From: a virus
IMG/VR virus record: IMGVR_UViG_3300027704_000029
Location: 1-57,486 of that record
Direction: 5' to 3' (one strand)
Length of the DNA stretch: 57,486 nt
Part shown: positions 7,588 through 18,212 of the stretch, in pieces
How the letters are laid out: the number at the start of each line of letters is the position of its first letter
How positions within the stretch are numbered: the stretch's first letter is position 1
The notes under the pieces: generated by a model
Told to the model about the DNA's origin: nothing
The model's input: only the letters and a program-made list of their open reading frames with translations
The model's database searches: none
Position numbers and translations under genes: made by a program

Positions 7588-8618
7588 TATCTTATTATGT
7601 AATTAACTCCTAATTTAAAATCGTACCATTGTCTGTTCCAGTATTTACTATATTTACCTTCGGTAAACAAACCTAATCTTTTATTGATCTTAGTTCCAAA
7701 TATCAAACCACCAGAATAATCCAACCACTGATTGCCTTCATATTTATGATAAGAATACTCACTGCCGTCATCATAGTGATAAGGCATTAAGTTACCCCAA
7801 GCGTGAGTCCAAAAAGTTTTAGTGTAATGGTAGTAGTCAAACCCTACTACAATAGAGTGTTGTATAGCTAAATCTAGCTCACCTCTTTTTCTTTCAGAGT
7901 AGTCAGATAAAACTTCTGGTATAACGATTAAATCCCAAACCTCAGCGCTGTTAGCTACTATGTTTCCATTAGGATCGTAATATAATTGATGCCAAACATC
8001 AACGTTATATCCTTCTTGTAACGCTAGGTAAGTGTAATGTATATCTCCATTGTCTAGCTTCCATTTATCTAAAGGATCATAACCATAAGGCTCTGATAGT
8101 CTCTGAGCAAATCCAGCATTAAAAGATAACTTGTTATTTACTTTGTATCTGTATCTCTCTGAAACCTCCAAGTATTTTATATCAGCAAAACCATCTTCTA
8201 GGTATTCTCCTTTAACGATGTATAGATCTTGTACATATCTAATGAAGTGATGCTGATCGATATATTCGTTACCTTGCTGCCTAGTGTAATCGATCTCAAA
8301 TAGAAATTCGAGTCCTTTAGCTTTTCCAACACTAGCTCCGTCCGACCAAGAATCTTCCGTACCATCATAAAATGTATTTGCTCTATTCTCGTATCCAAAC
8401 CTAGCTATCTTACGTACGCCAAAGGCTATATTGTAATCAAAAGGTGTTTTTACGGTAGATGTTTGTAGTCCGTTAGTAACTGAGAATGTCTCGACATCAG
8501 ATATAGAAGTACCTCCACTTGCAGCTCCATAAAAGGTTGCAAACTTAAAGTATTTCTTAAAATCCTGAGCTTGAGCTATATTCGTAACAAAAACCAGTAG
8601 TATTAATAATTTCTTCAT
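7587..8618 (-). CDS. Signal-peptide protein, likely outer-membrane beta-barrel
   Basis: 343 residues with a typical signal peptide (MKKLLILLVFVTNIAQAQ). The mature part alternates aromatic and polar residues in strand-length stretches (for example HSIVVGFDYYHYTK, LGLFTEGKYSKYW) and ends DFKLGVNYIIR, close to the terminal strand signature of outer-membrane barrels. It is rich in Tyr and Trp. No enzyme motif is seen. An outer-membrane protein made by a phage could block its receptor against superinfection or help break the outer membrane at lysis. The barrel call is by eye. Confidence 0.8.
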   Translation of the reverse strand: MKKLLILLVFVTNIAQAQDFKKYFKFATFYGAASGGTSISDVETFSVTNGLQTSTVKTPFDYNIAFGVRKIARFGYENRANTFYDGTEDSWSDGASVGKAKGLEFLFEIDYTRQQGNEYIDQHHFIRYVQDLYIVKGEYLEDGFADIKYLEVSERYRYKVNNKLSFNAGFAQRLSEPYGYDPLDKWKLDNGDIHYTYLALQEGYNVDVWHQLYYDPNGNIVANSAEVWDLIVIPEVLSDYSERKRGELDLAIQHSIVVGFDYYHYTKTFWTHAWGNLMPYHYDDGSEYSYHKYEGNQWLDYSGGLIFGTKINKRLGLFTEGKYSKYWNRQWYDFKLGVNYIIR

Positions 8619-8648
8619 ATCTTTAAAATCACTTGTAAATTAAGTATT

Positions 8649-11600
8649 TTACTGGTGAGCATAGCATTTACCAGACTTATTTTCAGTTTTGTTTTTACAT
8701 CTCGATCCTTTACCTTTCTGCTTTATACCAGAGCACTGAACTTCTCTTATACCTTTAGCTTTCTTTTCAGCAGCTTCTTTCTTCTTAGCTGCCTCTTTCT
8801 TATCCTTTTCTTTCTGTTTTCTTGCCTTAACTTTTATAGCCTCAACACTTTCTTTAGCTTCATTTCTAGCGTCATTTTCAACATCAACATCCCATCTGTT
8901 CCAACCTAACGCTAAGGCTATTCTCTGCCAAGCAGCATTGTCTGAATTTAAAGCCTCTCTAACGTTGTTTGTTTTATTAATAACTCTATCTAAAGGAATA
9001 TTTGTAGTAGCAGAAACAATGTTACCTATAACTTCCCACATAGGATTATCTAAGGTATTTTTAGGCATGTAATCTATAACTTCCCTGTTAAATTGTAAAG
9101 TAGAAAAACCAGACTTTAGCTTTCTAGCTTTAGATCCAATAGGTGGTGATAAGTTAAGGAATTCAAGTATAACCTTATCATAATCAGCGTTCCAACCTTT
9201 CTGATTTTCTTCAGCAAACTTAAGTATCATGTTCTTAAGAGTTGACACTACAGCTCCTCCAACCCCCATACCTCTTAGTAGAGAATCTAACATACCGTTA
9301 GCCATAGATATTTCTTTCTTTCTTTGTTTCTTCTTATCGTCTTCGTCGTCATCATCAAATGCAAATGCAAACATGGCTTTTTGTAAAGATGAAAATATCA
9401 TATTCTGAACAGCACCGTAGTAAATAATTTTACTAATGTTATGCTTCATATCACCCCTACCATTAGCTATATCCATTATAGCTTTCTTCATTAACCTAGT
9501 GTATTGCATAGGTGTATTTTGAAACGCTAGAACTAATCTACCCAATGGAGATGCTTGTTGTTGAGATATCATATCAGGTCTAGAAGACTGCTGAGTTTCC
9601 TCTGCTTTTTGCTGGAATTCCGTAAAGGCTTTTGACTTAGCCTCAACCTCAGACATACCTTTCTTCATTAAATCATTAACTCTGTTTCTGTAAAAAGTTG
9701 CACCACCAGAGGCTATAGCAAAGCTATCTGCTATCTGCGTAGGTAAGAAACCTAGTTTTAATAGTTTTTGAAAAACTGCTTTTGCTGGGTTTTTAGAGTT
9801 TGAAGCTGCTTCTGCTAGCTCAGCATGACTAACAGATGATCTTAAACCATCTCTTCTTTGCTTAAGCATGTCAGAGTTAAATATCATACTAAAATCTTTC
9901 CAGAACTGTGGTTGATTAGCAAACGCTTGAGCGGCTCTAAGTGGATTGTTAAAGTCCCAGTTTATAAAGTTGGCTGTAGAAAGTGTTTGAAGAACAGCAG
10001 ATCTAGCATTGAAAAACATTATAGCTCCAACAGAATTGTTTACCCAGTTAGCAAACCTATTAGTAAGAGCATTGTCACCAAAGTTTCTATTGGTACCATT
10101 CTCCATACGCCAAAGCATATCTTCTAGTGCATTTCTAAACTTAGCACCATATACAGCTTCTATCTTATTCATGTTAGGACCAACTAACTTTCCATTCTGC
10201 CATGTACCAAATATAGCTTCTCTGTTTTGTGTAAACTCTTGCAGCAAAGCTTTTCTACCCGGACCTTCAGTCATGTTGTTTAAGTCCGATGCTATAGTTT
10301 CTGTCATCCAATAGTCTCCAGGTTCTGGGTATCCATTTGTTACTTGCTCCAAAGCAGCAGCATAAGCAATCATCTCAGGGTTTTGTTCAACTGCTTTTAT
10401 TAAGTCAGCTGAATCTTTCTTTGATAACCCATCAACCTCTCTACCTGCTTTCACCCAATTGTAAACTCTTATAGCTGTATCATAAGTGAAGTCTCCAGTA
10501 GGAACGGTTTTGTCCAGCATTTTCTTCGTATTAGGAAATCTCTTATTAAGTGCGTTGTAATCATTAGACAACCTACTCTTAAGCTTATCCATTTCTTGAG
10601 TTGCCCTAGCAAAAGGATTCATAAGAGTATCTTTAAACCACTGTAGCTGTTGTTCACCTTTCTTTCCTTTGCCTAAGAATTTATATATTAAACCTTTGAA
10701 ATCCTCAGCGGAAGCAGGTATGAATATACCCCAGTTACCAACATTAGCTCCTCTCTTCTGTGCTTTAGCATCTGAGAAAGTAGCATTTCTATTTATACCT
10801 TGACTATCTTCTAGTATTTCGTTGAAAGTATCTGAAGCTTTGCTGTATAAAGTTTTTCTAGCTAACTGCACCTTAGACTTAACATCGAATTGATCTAGCA
10901 TGTTCTGCACGGCTTGTACATTCTGTAAAGCATCATCAGCAAAGTAGAAGTCATTATACCCGTCTCCAACCTTCTCAGCAATCCAAAGAGCTTTTGCTTC
11001 AGCTGTTGAATTACCAAGACCAGTGATGTTTTCCATAGGTATGTTTAACCCATGTTGGTTTAAAAATGAGTTTATAGCCGCTGCTGCAGCTGCTGGTCTA
11101 GCTGTTAGTACAAACATATTTTCAGGACCAAACTTACCTTGTAACTTCATGGCTTTGTTAAACAAAGGAGCTAATTGACCCTTGACAACTTCATTAAACT
11201 CTGAGAAATCCCACTCATAGCCTAGCTCCGTCAGGTTTTCAAACTGAGAAGCATATTGCTCTGCATTTAGTTTGCCCTTTGTACCATCTGGCTTAGTGTA
11301 CCTTATCATTGACTTTGTAGTAGCTAGTGTATCGTCGAAATCTAAAACAGTTATTCCTCTAGGTTCTCTAGCAAGTCTAGACTCTTTTACTGCTTTATCT
11401 ACTATACGGTTTTTTCTGTTCATTTCAAAGTCTGAATCAGACGCTTTTGAAAAGTACAACTTACTTCCACCAACCGCTTTAGTGTTGTTCTTTCTCATTA
11501 GCTTTTGTTGAGCTTGGTCAAAAACAAAGCTTGCTCCAACGGTTTGTCCAGTGGAAAGTTGCTTCATCTCAAGATCAAAACCTGGCATTTCTAAGTTGTA

Positions 11601-14600
11601 ATATCTAACAATACTAGGCGTCTTAGCATTAGCGTACACGGGTGTATCGCTTTTGTAATGCTTGTTAACCATGTTATCATACTTCATAGGAAGGTAAGCA
11701 ACTTTATAACCATCCATCATATCATTGAAGTTAGCATTATTCTCAGCTGAAGGATTTATTATTTGATTTAAAGCACTAAGATTTATTTGTAAAGCTGGTG
11801 TCATGTGCTCTAACCTAAATTCTCCCTTGTAGTCGGCATACGCTCCAGTGGGTATAAAGTCTAGAACAGCTGCCATTCTAGTTAAGCCCCTTGGGTTTGC
11901 ATTGTGAGCTTGTAGTATAGCGACAACATCACTTGCCGATATTTTTTTATTATCTTGATAAAGCTCTGTCAACACTTCGGTTAGTTCTTTAAGCTTCTGA
12001 TTAGCTTCTTGTTGCTCTGCAACTATATTTTTCATGTTCTTCTCACTAGGTATGCCTTCTCCCGTTTTAGGGCGTTCGTAGGCTCTTAGATCTCCTGAGT
12101 CATAATTGTTCTCAACATCAACATCAGCAGTACCAAGTAGAGCATCCATATCTGAAGTGCTTCCAAAAGAAAACCTATTTCTAAAGCTCTTCTTTTTTCC
12201 TTTTTTATCTAATATCGGAGCAAGCTTGTAAGTGCTAACGCTTCCATCTAAATAAACTCTTACACCGGTTCCAGTCTGTGTGTTGGCAGACAAACCGTCT
12301 CTGAAGAACTTCTTAATATCAGATTCTGACCAACCTTTCTCCCTTAGCCTAGCTGCAACATCCTTAGCTGCTAGACGAGCGCTTTGTTCTCCCTCAGGAG
12401 TTGTCAAGCCGTCAATATCCCCAACTATACTTTTATACCTAACAGTGTCTTCGCTCGCGTCATCTTTGAATTGCTCTATCACCATATCAGCCACACTCTT
12501 GCCATCAAAAACAAAATTAGTAGAAACAGATCCATCTCTAGTGTACATATCGTGTATCACTTGTAACCTTTTACCTATTTTATTTATGAACTGAGCGGTT
12601 GTTTGCCCTTTTACATCATAAACACCGTTCTCAATCTCTTCAGCAAACTTAACTCTTAAAGCGTTTGTAACATTACCATCTTTAACTGTTAGATTGTTAC
12701 CGCTTAAAGTATTTACTTTATCAAAGAATTGAATTTGATTAGATTTACCTATTTTATTTATGTCACCCGCTAAAGAATACATGGCATCGGACTTACCGTC
12801 ACCTAGTAATCTAATTCTAGCAGCAACTTCTTTGTCGCTACCGTTATTATTTGCATCTAACTCTTGCCTAACAGTTTGATTAGTTATCGTTTTACCAACC
12901 TCGTCCATCAACCCAGATATTAGAGTAGCTGGGTTTTGTCCTTTAACATTAGTTAGCTCGCCCTTTATAACTCCAAATGGCGCTGTAAATTGATCATCAG
13001 ACATTGTATTTTTTATCTGAGGAAATATACCAGCCCCACCTTCTTTAGGGTCATACTTAGCTCTAGTTTCAGATTTAGTATAAAAGTTTTTTATTATAAC
13101 TTGTTTAGTACCTGTTGCTGTTCCTGATGCTGTAATACCTAGAGGCAGAGAAGCTTTTAAAGCCGATGCTTGTTTAGCTATAAACATCCTAGCTCTAATG
13201 ACATCGTCATTCTTAAGTGTCTTAGTAGGTGATAAGTAATTTTCAACAGACTTTATACCAAATATCCCAGCAACCTCTGAGGCCACTAGGTTTTTAAGTG
13301 TCTTGTAGTTTAACTTAGCTATGTCAACAAAAACTCCAGGTTCTACTTCTATCGTAGTGCCTTTTATTTTAGATCTTATTTTCTTTTGTATTTTTAATAT
13401 AGTTTCTGGGGAAGCAATTCTTTTTAATAGAACAAAACCAGGAGTGCTTTCTGTTATTGGCCCAGACTCTTCTGCTGTTAGTTCAGCGGCTTTGTCTAAA
13501 CCAACTGTAGCACCTAAACCTCCTTCTTCTACCGTTGATTCAATACCTAGGTCAGACGCTAACTTGTTAGCTCTTAAATTTAATCTATTGCTAATAAATT
13601 TATCAATATTTTGTTTTGTTGGATCAAACTCTCTTTCTACCAATGTAGATGCTATAACTGTTAGCTCGTTTAAAAACTTAGCTCTAGTGTTACCAGCTCT
13701 TAAGTTATCAGGTATTGGGTCAAACAATCTTTTAGTTATAGTCTCTGTTATAGGCGCAATTTCTTGACCAAACTCTGATTTGAAAAAGTTATCCTCAGCA
13801 TATTCGCCTCTATTATTCTTTAGCTCCATCACGCTTCTACCGTCTTTAGTCCTCATTAGCGTTTCAGAGATCATTTTTCTTTTGTTACCATCATACTTGT
13901 TAAGCAAACCCTCAACATTACTTGGTTTTGATTTTAAAAGAGCTTTACCGTCTGTTGAGAATGGGTCTACTTCCATAGATGCCAGCATGTCTCTTTTAGT
14001 TTGTGGGTCTTTCTCCATTGCTAAGTCATAAACAGCACTGCTATCGATCTCCTTTTGCATATCCTTACCTATAATAGCTCCCTTGTTGTAAACGTCTTTT
14101 TGTGCTTGTGATAAGTTGCCATTTTCCACAGACTTGTTGTAATCTTTTATAAAATTAAAAACATCTTTACCGGTGTTAAACTTAACCGGAACGCCAGCTT
14201 TCTGAAGACCTCTTCTCATAATATCCCCTAGCTTAGTAAATGGTCCTTCTTCAAATTTCATATCCCCAGACACCATCGAATCAGACAAGATTGTCATTAT
14301 CTCTTGGAATTGAACCTCGTTACCTTGATCATTATATTGCGACATTCTATTTGTCAAAGTAGGAGAAACACCTACGCCGCTATTCACAACCCAATCAGCT
14401 AGCTGACCGCCTATGGCGATAGCTTTCTTTTTATCAATTTTTATATTGCCATCTTGATCTCTGACGACGTCTCCGTTAGCATCTTTTTGTGCAAATGTTG
14501 TCTGCATCATATCATGCAAAAACTCATGCGCAGCTACATTAACACCGTCACCAGTACCTTTAGAAGCTTCTTTATTTATTACAAGAGTTTTGTTACCATT

Positions 14601-17600
14601 TTTATCCGTAATATATGTTCCTAGGAAATCTCCCTTAGAAACGCCATCTCTATCTTCTTTGGAATAAAGAAAATCTCCATCAATATCATTCCCGTCTTTA
14701 TCTTTCTTTGTTTCTTTTTCGTTCAAGATCTTGAGCAACTGTTCCTTTGCGGTACCTTTTTTTGGATCGTCTTTAAGCTCAGCAACAGTTCTAGTTTTGC
14801 CATCAACATTTTTAGTACCATTAATCATCTTAGTAACATTAGCAACTGTCTTATCATAAACCTCACCTTGCTTTTGCTCAACTACAGACTCAGATATCTT
14901 AGCATCAATTTTTTCTATTTGCAAGTCAATTTCACCGTGAAAGCTTGGATCTTGTTTTTTCTTTAACTCCGTTAACCTCATCTTTTCAGCAAGGTCAGCT
15001 AGTTGTTCGTTTGTAACGTTTTCTGGAGCTATGTTTAAAGCTAACTTAACGTTGTTTACATAGTTTTTAGTCTTGATGATATTAGCTATCTCTCCCTCGT
15101 AAGCTGCTACAGCATCCGTGTCACCGTCTAGCTTAGCTTTTTCTAGTTTTACATTTAACTCAGAACCCATCATATTTATGGTCTTCATGTACTCACCAGT
15201 ATCTCCTTTTAACTGATTTATAACATTATTCTGAACTCCTTTAAAATCTGCCTTCGCACCAACAGCTCCCATACCACCAGACAACCACACGGTGTCATGT
15301 ATCAGTTTAAAGTGATTATTAATATCTGTTGACTCCATAGTATGAGCAAGTCCAAAAGTTGCCTTAGCGACATCCCCAAGCACCATCTCAGCCTCCTCTT
15401 CAATAACTTCCTTAACAACGTTTTCACCCCATCTCTTACCAGCAAACATTATACCCTCTCTTGTAGTAAACTGTTTTAGCGTACCAGCAAAACCTTCTTT
15501 CATAACTTTATCAATAACACCAGCTTTGAAAAACTCTGCATCTGGCATTATCATTTGAACCATACCTGTTATAGTACCTATAGTACCACCATAAAGAGAT
15601 GCTTGTAGTGGGTTTAACCCTAAAGCTTTACCCTCCAAAGTATTATCCATAGCCGTTAAGCGGAAACCAGTTTGAGCAGCTCTAATTTTGTTAGCAAAAT
15701 CTACATCTAAAAGTTTCTTACCAATAGTCTTAGTAAACATACCTGGTTTAAAAGCTTCTTTACCAGAAGATGCGGCTATTGCTAGCATAAAAGGTAGACC
15801 CTCGGCTATAGCTTGTGATCCTTTTGAAAAGAAACCTTGTTCACCTTCTTCATAGTCACCAGCCTGTGCTTTACCAAAGTGATCATAGTTGGTATATTTC
15901 TCATACATAGCATTTAAACCATCTAAACGGCTATATCTTTCATCACCACCACTTATAGCACCACCTGTTACGCCATCTAAAAGGTTTAAACCCCATAGGC
16001 TTGTTCCAGTATAGTATTTAGCGCCAGTATTTACTAAGCCTTGAGCGAGTGTTGAGTATGTATCTATGTCTAAAAAGCCTTTTGTTATCTTATTTTTCTT
16101 TCTCCACTCTTCGTATTCTTTTATACTACCGTAGTCACTACTGGTTTTCTTCATCATTCCATCCATCACCGTAAAACCATACTCACCCATTATCTCTTGG
16201 CGCTCGGTAGCAGCGGTCTCGTACTCTGACTCAAACCTTTTTAGGTTATTATTAAACTCCTCGCTAGTTAAGTTAAACTTATCACCGTCAGCTTGTAGTA
16301 TCTCTCCTTCTTTCTGTAGCTCTTCGTATTTCTTGAATGTTGCTCCAGATGATTTAACGAAGTTGTTATAAGTAGCAAGCTCTTTCTCGTAATCCTTTAT
16401 TTTACCGTTATATATATCAACTTCTTCTTGTGTTGTTGGTTCTGGTAAACCCTGTAGTTCTTCCTGCAAAGCTACTAGCGAATCTTCTTTTAATAGTTTC
16501 TCTCCCTCTATTTCTTCTAACTTCTGTATAACTGGGTTCATCTTGCCATTGAAAGCGGTAACTCTACCATCTAGCGCTTCTTGTTCTTTTACTATATCTT
16601 TCTTTCTCTTATTAACCAGTACTAGCTCGTCTTGATTTTTTCTATCATTCCTGTCAAGGTGCCTTGATTTTTGCTTAAGAAGCTTAAGTTTGATAGCATC
16701 TACGTGAGCTTCTTTTTTCTGTGAGTTCCATAAAGTGTTTTCCATACCTACGTCATCACCATTTGTTCTCATACCAGATAACTCCTGAATTTGTGGTGTC
16801 GTTAAACCATCTAGTAGCTTATACCAATCTTCTTCGGGTAACCACTTAAATTTATCGGTTATGTCCTCTACACTTCCGTCATTACTATAACCTTCCTTAA
16901 CATCCCTCATTAAATTAGCTATAGCAGCCGCATCAATCTCCTTTTGGGTATGCTTTTTATATTCATCTGAACCCCAATCTTGCTTCAGTTTTTTCTTAAA
17001 GTCCATCTCCTCACCAGATATTGTAGACACAACAGCATCGATAGGTGTAGCTAAAAGCGATAATGTTAATGCAGCAACACTAGGAGCTTCTTGAGCCTCA
17101 TTTTCTTGTATACCTTCACTGTCAGTTATACCTTGATATTCTTCTATATCTTTTAAGTTTCCAGCGCCAACACCTGTGTTATATTGATTTCTAACGCGAT
17201 CTAAACCATCTTTCCACTCTGGAGAACCTTCTTCTATACCTTCGCTTTTCATGAAACTAGCATGTTGGTCTAACTTACCCTTTAGTTCTTCATTGTACTT
17301 GTCAGCTTTTTTAGCAGTCTTAACACTAGTCTGATCAAACTCATTGTCTCGCTTGTCGTAAGTATAGTTAGCTAGTTCTGCTGTTTTTTCAATGTGAGCA
17401 TTAGACATAACCGGTAAAGCAGCTATATCTTTTTCTAAACTTAAAATCTTAGTGTCAGTGCCTTCAGTGGCTGTTGAGTTATTGTAAGTTGGTAAACTCA
17501 TTGCAACCTCGTCTACTTCAGCATTTGTAAGTGGTTCTTCACCCTCTAGAGAACTGTTCATCTCCCTACCTTTGTCAACCCACTTATGTAGATTAGTCAT

Positions 17601-18200
17601 CATCTTGTCATCACCCGTGTTGCTACCTGGGTTTATTTCATGCTTTCTTCCAAACTCATCTGTAACAACTATAGTATCGTTAGTACCCCATTCGTTTTTA
17701 ATCTCAAACTTTAGTTTGTCATTTTTGTAAGACTTCTCTAAGTTGGCTATAAAACCAGTTTCTTTATCACCAAAAACACTGACATCGGAAGTGTCATTCA
17801 ATTGATCGAGAGTTATATGTCCCACTCTCTCTTGCTCTTTCTCGTAACGTTTATCTGCCTCTTCAAGTGTTTCTGTTACTACTGGGGTATTTGTATTAGG
17901 CTTAACAGATGTGCTCTCAGCAACTGCTGTTGGTGGTTGGTCCACCAAGCTTTGCTCTTGCTCTTTCTCTTTAGTTTCTTTTTTCTCCACACCTTTAACT
18001 TCTTCGATAACCTTCTCCTCTTTTGGTATAACTTTAGGAGCTGGAGTTGGCTTCAAGTAACTAGCTATTCTCTTAGCTTGATCTTGAGCCTCAGCGTCTT
18101 TAGCTTTATTTTTTTTATAAGCATCTATAACGGCTGTGATTCTTTCGTGTGACTCACCAGCACTATGCATTTGCTTTATAACTTCTTGGATACTAGCCAT
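8649..18200 (-). CDS. Giant polyvalent virion protein with zincin and HAD motifs
   Basis: 3183 residues, the longest gene here. In order: a Lys/Glu-rich N-terminus with long charged helices; hydrophobic Gly/Ala segments around 740-880; a zinc-metallopeptidase motif AHEFLHD near residue 1225; an HAD-type phosphatase module with VLDFDDTLATT (~2285), VLTARP (~2361) and FADDA (~2419); a helical region with a DDDDEDDKKK patch near 2985; and a Cys/His C-terminus (CSGIKQ...RCKNKT...CYAH) like short zinc ribbons on nucleases. This matches the large polyvalent protein theme described for phages and conjugative elements, in which one ejected polypeptide carries several activities. It follows the 604-aa internal virion protein, so delivery with the DNA is likely. 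No transglycosylase motif was found. Confidence 0.9.
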   Translation of the reverse strand: MASIQEVIKQMHSAGESHERITAVIDAYKKNKAKDAEAQDQAKRIASYLKPTPAPKVIPKEEKVIEEVKGVEKKETKEKEQEQSLVDQPPTAVAESTSVKPNTNTPVVTETLEEADKRYEKEQERVGHITLDQLNDTSDVSVFGDKETGFIANLEKSYKNDKLKFEIKNEWGTNDTIVVTDEFGRKHEINPGSNTGDDKMMTNLHKWVDKGREMNSSLEGEEPLTNAEVDEVAMSLPTYNNSTATEGTDTKILSLEKDIAALPVMSNAHIEKTAELANYTYDKRDNEFDQTSVKTAKKADKYNEELKGKLDQHASFMKSEGIEEGSPEWKDGLDRVRNQYNTGVGAGNLKDIEEYQGITDSEGIQENEAQEAPSVAALTLSLLATPIDAVVSTISGEEMDFKKKLKQDWGSDEYKKHTQKEIDAAAIANLMRDVKEGYSNDGSVEDITDKFKWLPEEDWYKLLDGLTTPQIQELSGMRTNGDDVGMENTLWNSQKKEAHVDAIKLKLLKQKSRHLDRNDRKNQDELVLVNKRKKDIVKEQEALDGRVTAFNGKMNPVIQKLEEIEGEKLLKEDSLVALQEELQGLPEPTTQEEVDIYNGKIKDYEKELATYNNFVKSSGATFKKYEELQKEGEILQADGDKFNLTSEEFNNNLKRFESEYETAATERQEIMGEYGFTVMDGMMKKTSSDYGSIKEYEEWRKKNKITKGFLDIDTYSTLAQGLVNTGAKYYTGTSLWGLNLLDGVTGGAISGGDERYSRLDGLNAMYEKYTNYDHFGKAQAGDYEEGEQGFFSKGSQAIAEGLPFMLAIAASSGKEAFKPGMFTKTIGKKLLDVDFANKIRAAQTGFRLTAMDNTLEGKALGLNPLQASLYGGTIGTITGMVQMIMPDAEFFKAGVIDKVMKEGFAGTLKQFTTREGIMFAGKRWGENVVKEVIEEEAEMVLGDVAKATFGLAHTMESTDINNHFKLIHDTVWLSGGMGAVGAKADFKGVQNNVINQLKGDTGEYMKTINMMGSELNVKLEKAKLDGDTDAVAAYEGEIANIIKTKNYVNNVKLALNIAPENVTNEQLADLAEKMRLTELKKKQDPSFHGEIDLQIEKIDAKISESVVEQKQGEVYDKTVANVTKMINGTKNVDGKTRTVAELKDDPKKGTAKEQLLKILNEKETKKDKDGNDIDGDFLYSKEDRDGVSKGDFLGTYITDKNGNKTLVINKEASKGTGDGVNVAAHEFLHDMMQTTFAQKDANGDVVRDQDGNIKIDKKKAIAIGGQLADWVVNSGVGVSPTLTNRMSQYNDQGNEVQFQEIMTILSDSMVSGDMKFEEGPFTKLGDIMRRGLQKAGVPVKFNTGKDVFNFIKDYNKSVENGNLSQAQKDVYNKGAIIGKDMQKEIDSSAVYDLAMEKDPQTKRDMLASMEVDPFSTDGKALLKSKPSNVEGLLNKYDGNKRKMISETLMRTKDGRSVMELKNNRGEYAEDNFFKSEFGQEIAPITETITKRLFDPIPDNLRAGNTRAKFLNELTVIASTLVEREFDPTKQNIDKFISNRLNLRANKLASDLGIESTVEEGGLGATVGLDKAAELTAEESGPITESTPGFVLLKRIASPETILKIQKKIRSKIKGTTIEVEPGVFVDIAKLNYKTLKNLVASEVAGIFGIKSVENYLSPTKTLKNDDVIRARMFIAKQASALKASLPLGITASGTATGTKQVIIKNFYTKSETRAKYDPKEGGAGIFPQIKNTMSDDQFTAPFGVIKGELTNVKGQNPATLISGLMDEVGKTITNQTVRQELDANNNGSDKEVAARIRLLGDGKSDAMYSLAGDINKIGKSNQIQFFDKVNTLSGNNLTVKDGNVTNALRVKFAEEIENGVYDVKGQTTAQFINKIGKRLQVIHDMYTRDGSVSTNFVFDGKSVADMVIEQFKDDASEDTVRYKSIVGDIDGLTTPEGEQSARLAAKDVAARLREKGWSESDIKKFFRDGLSANTQTGTGVRVYLDGSVSTYKLAPILDKKGKKKSFRNRFSFGSTSDMDALLGTADVDVENNYDSGDLRAYERPKTGEGIPSEKNMKNIVAEQQEANQKLKELTEVLTELYQDNKKISASDVVAILQAHNANPRGLTRMAAVLDFIPTGAYADYKGEFRLEHMTPALQINLSALNQIINPSAENNANFNDMMDGYKVAYLPMKYDNMVNKHYKSDTPVYANAKTPSIVRYYNLEMPGFDLEMKQLSTGQTVGASFVFDQAQQKLMRKNNTKAVGGSKLYFSKASDSDFEMNRKNRIVDKAVKESRLAREPRGITVLDFDDTLATTKSMIRYTKPDGTKGKLNAEQYASQFENLTELGYEWDFSEFNEVVKGQLAPLFNKAMKLQGKFGPENMFVLTARPAAAAAAINSFLNQHGLNIPMENITGLGNSTAEAKALWIAEKVGDGYNDFYFADDALQNVQAVQNMLDQFDVKSKVQLARKTLYSKASDTFNEILEDSQGINRNATFSDAKAQKRGANVGNWGIFIPASAEDFKGLIYKFLGKGKKGEQQLQWFKDTLMNPFARATQEMDKLKSRLSNDYNALNKRFPNTKKMLDKTVPTGDFTYDTAIRVYNWVKAGREVDGLSKKDSADLIKAVEQNPEMIAYAAALEQVTNGYPEPGDYWMTETIASDLNNMTEGPGRKALLQEFTQNREAIFGTWQNGKLVGPNMNKIEAVYGAKFRNALEDMLWRMENGTNRNFGDNALTNRFANWVNNSVGAIMFFNARSAVLQTLSTANFINWDFNNPLRAAQAFANQPQFWKDFSMIFNSDMLKQRRDGLRSSVSHAELAEAASNSKNPAKAVFQKLLKLGFLPTQIADSFAIASGGATFYRNRVNDLMKKGMSEVEAKSKAFTEFQQKAEETQQSSRPDMISQQQASPLGRLVLAFQNTPMQYTRLMKKAIMDIANGRGDMKHNISKIIYYGAVQNMIFSSLQKAMFAFAFDDDDEDDKKKQRKKEISMANGMLDSLLRGMGVGGAVVSTLKNMILKFAEENQKGWNADYDKVILEFLNLSPPIGSKARKLKSGFSTLQFNREVIDYMPKNTLDNPMWEVIGNIVSATTNIPLDRVINKTNNVREALNSDNAAWQRIALALGWNRWDVDVENDARNEAKESVEAIKVKARKQKEKDKKEAAKKKEAAEKKAKGIREVQCSGIKQKGKGSRCKNKTENKSGKCYAHQ

Positions 18201-18212
18201 ATTGTATTTTAT

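Noticed and set aside
8649-18200. Virion RNA polymerase (N4-like) as identity of the giant protein
   Set aside because: No single-subunit RNA polymerase motifs were found on reading; zincin and HAD motifs fit a polyvalent protein better.
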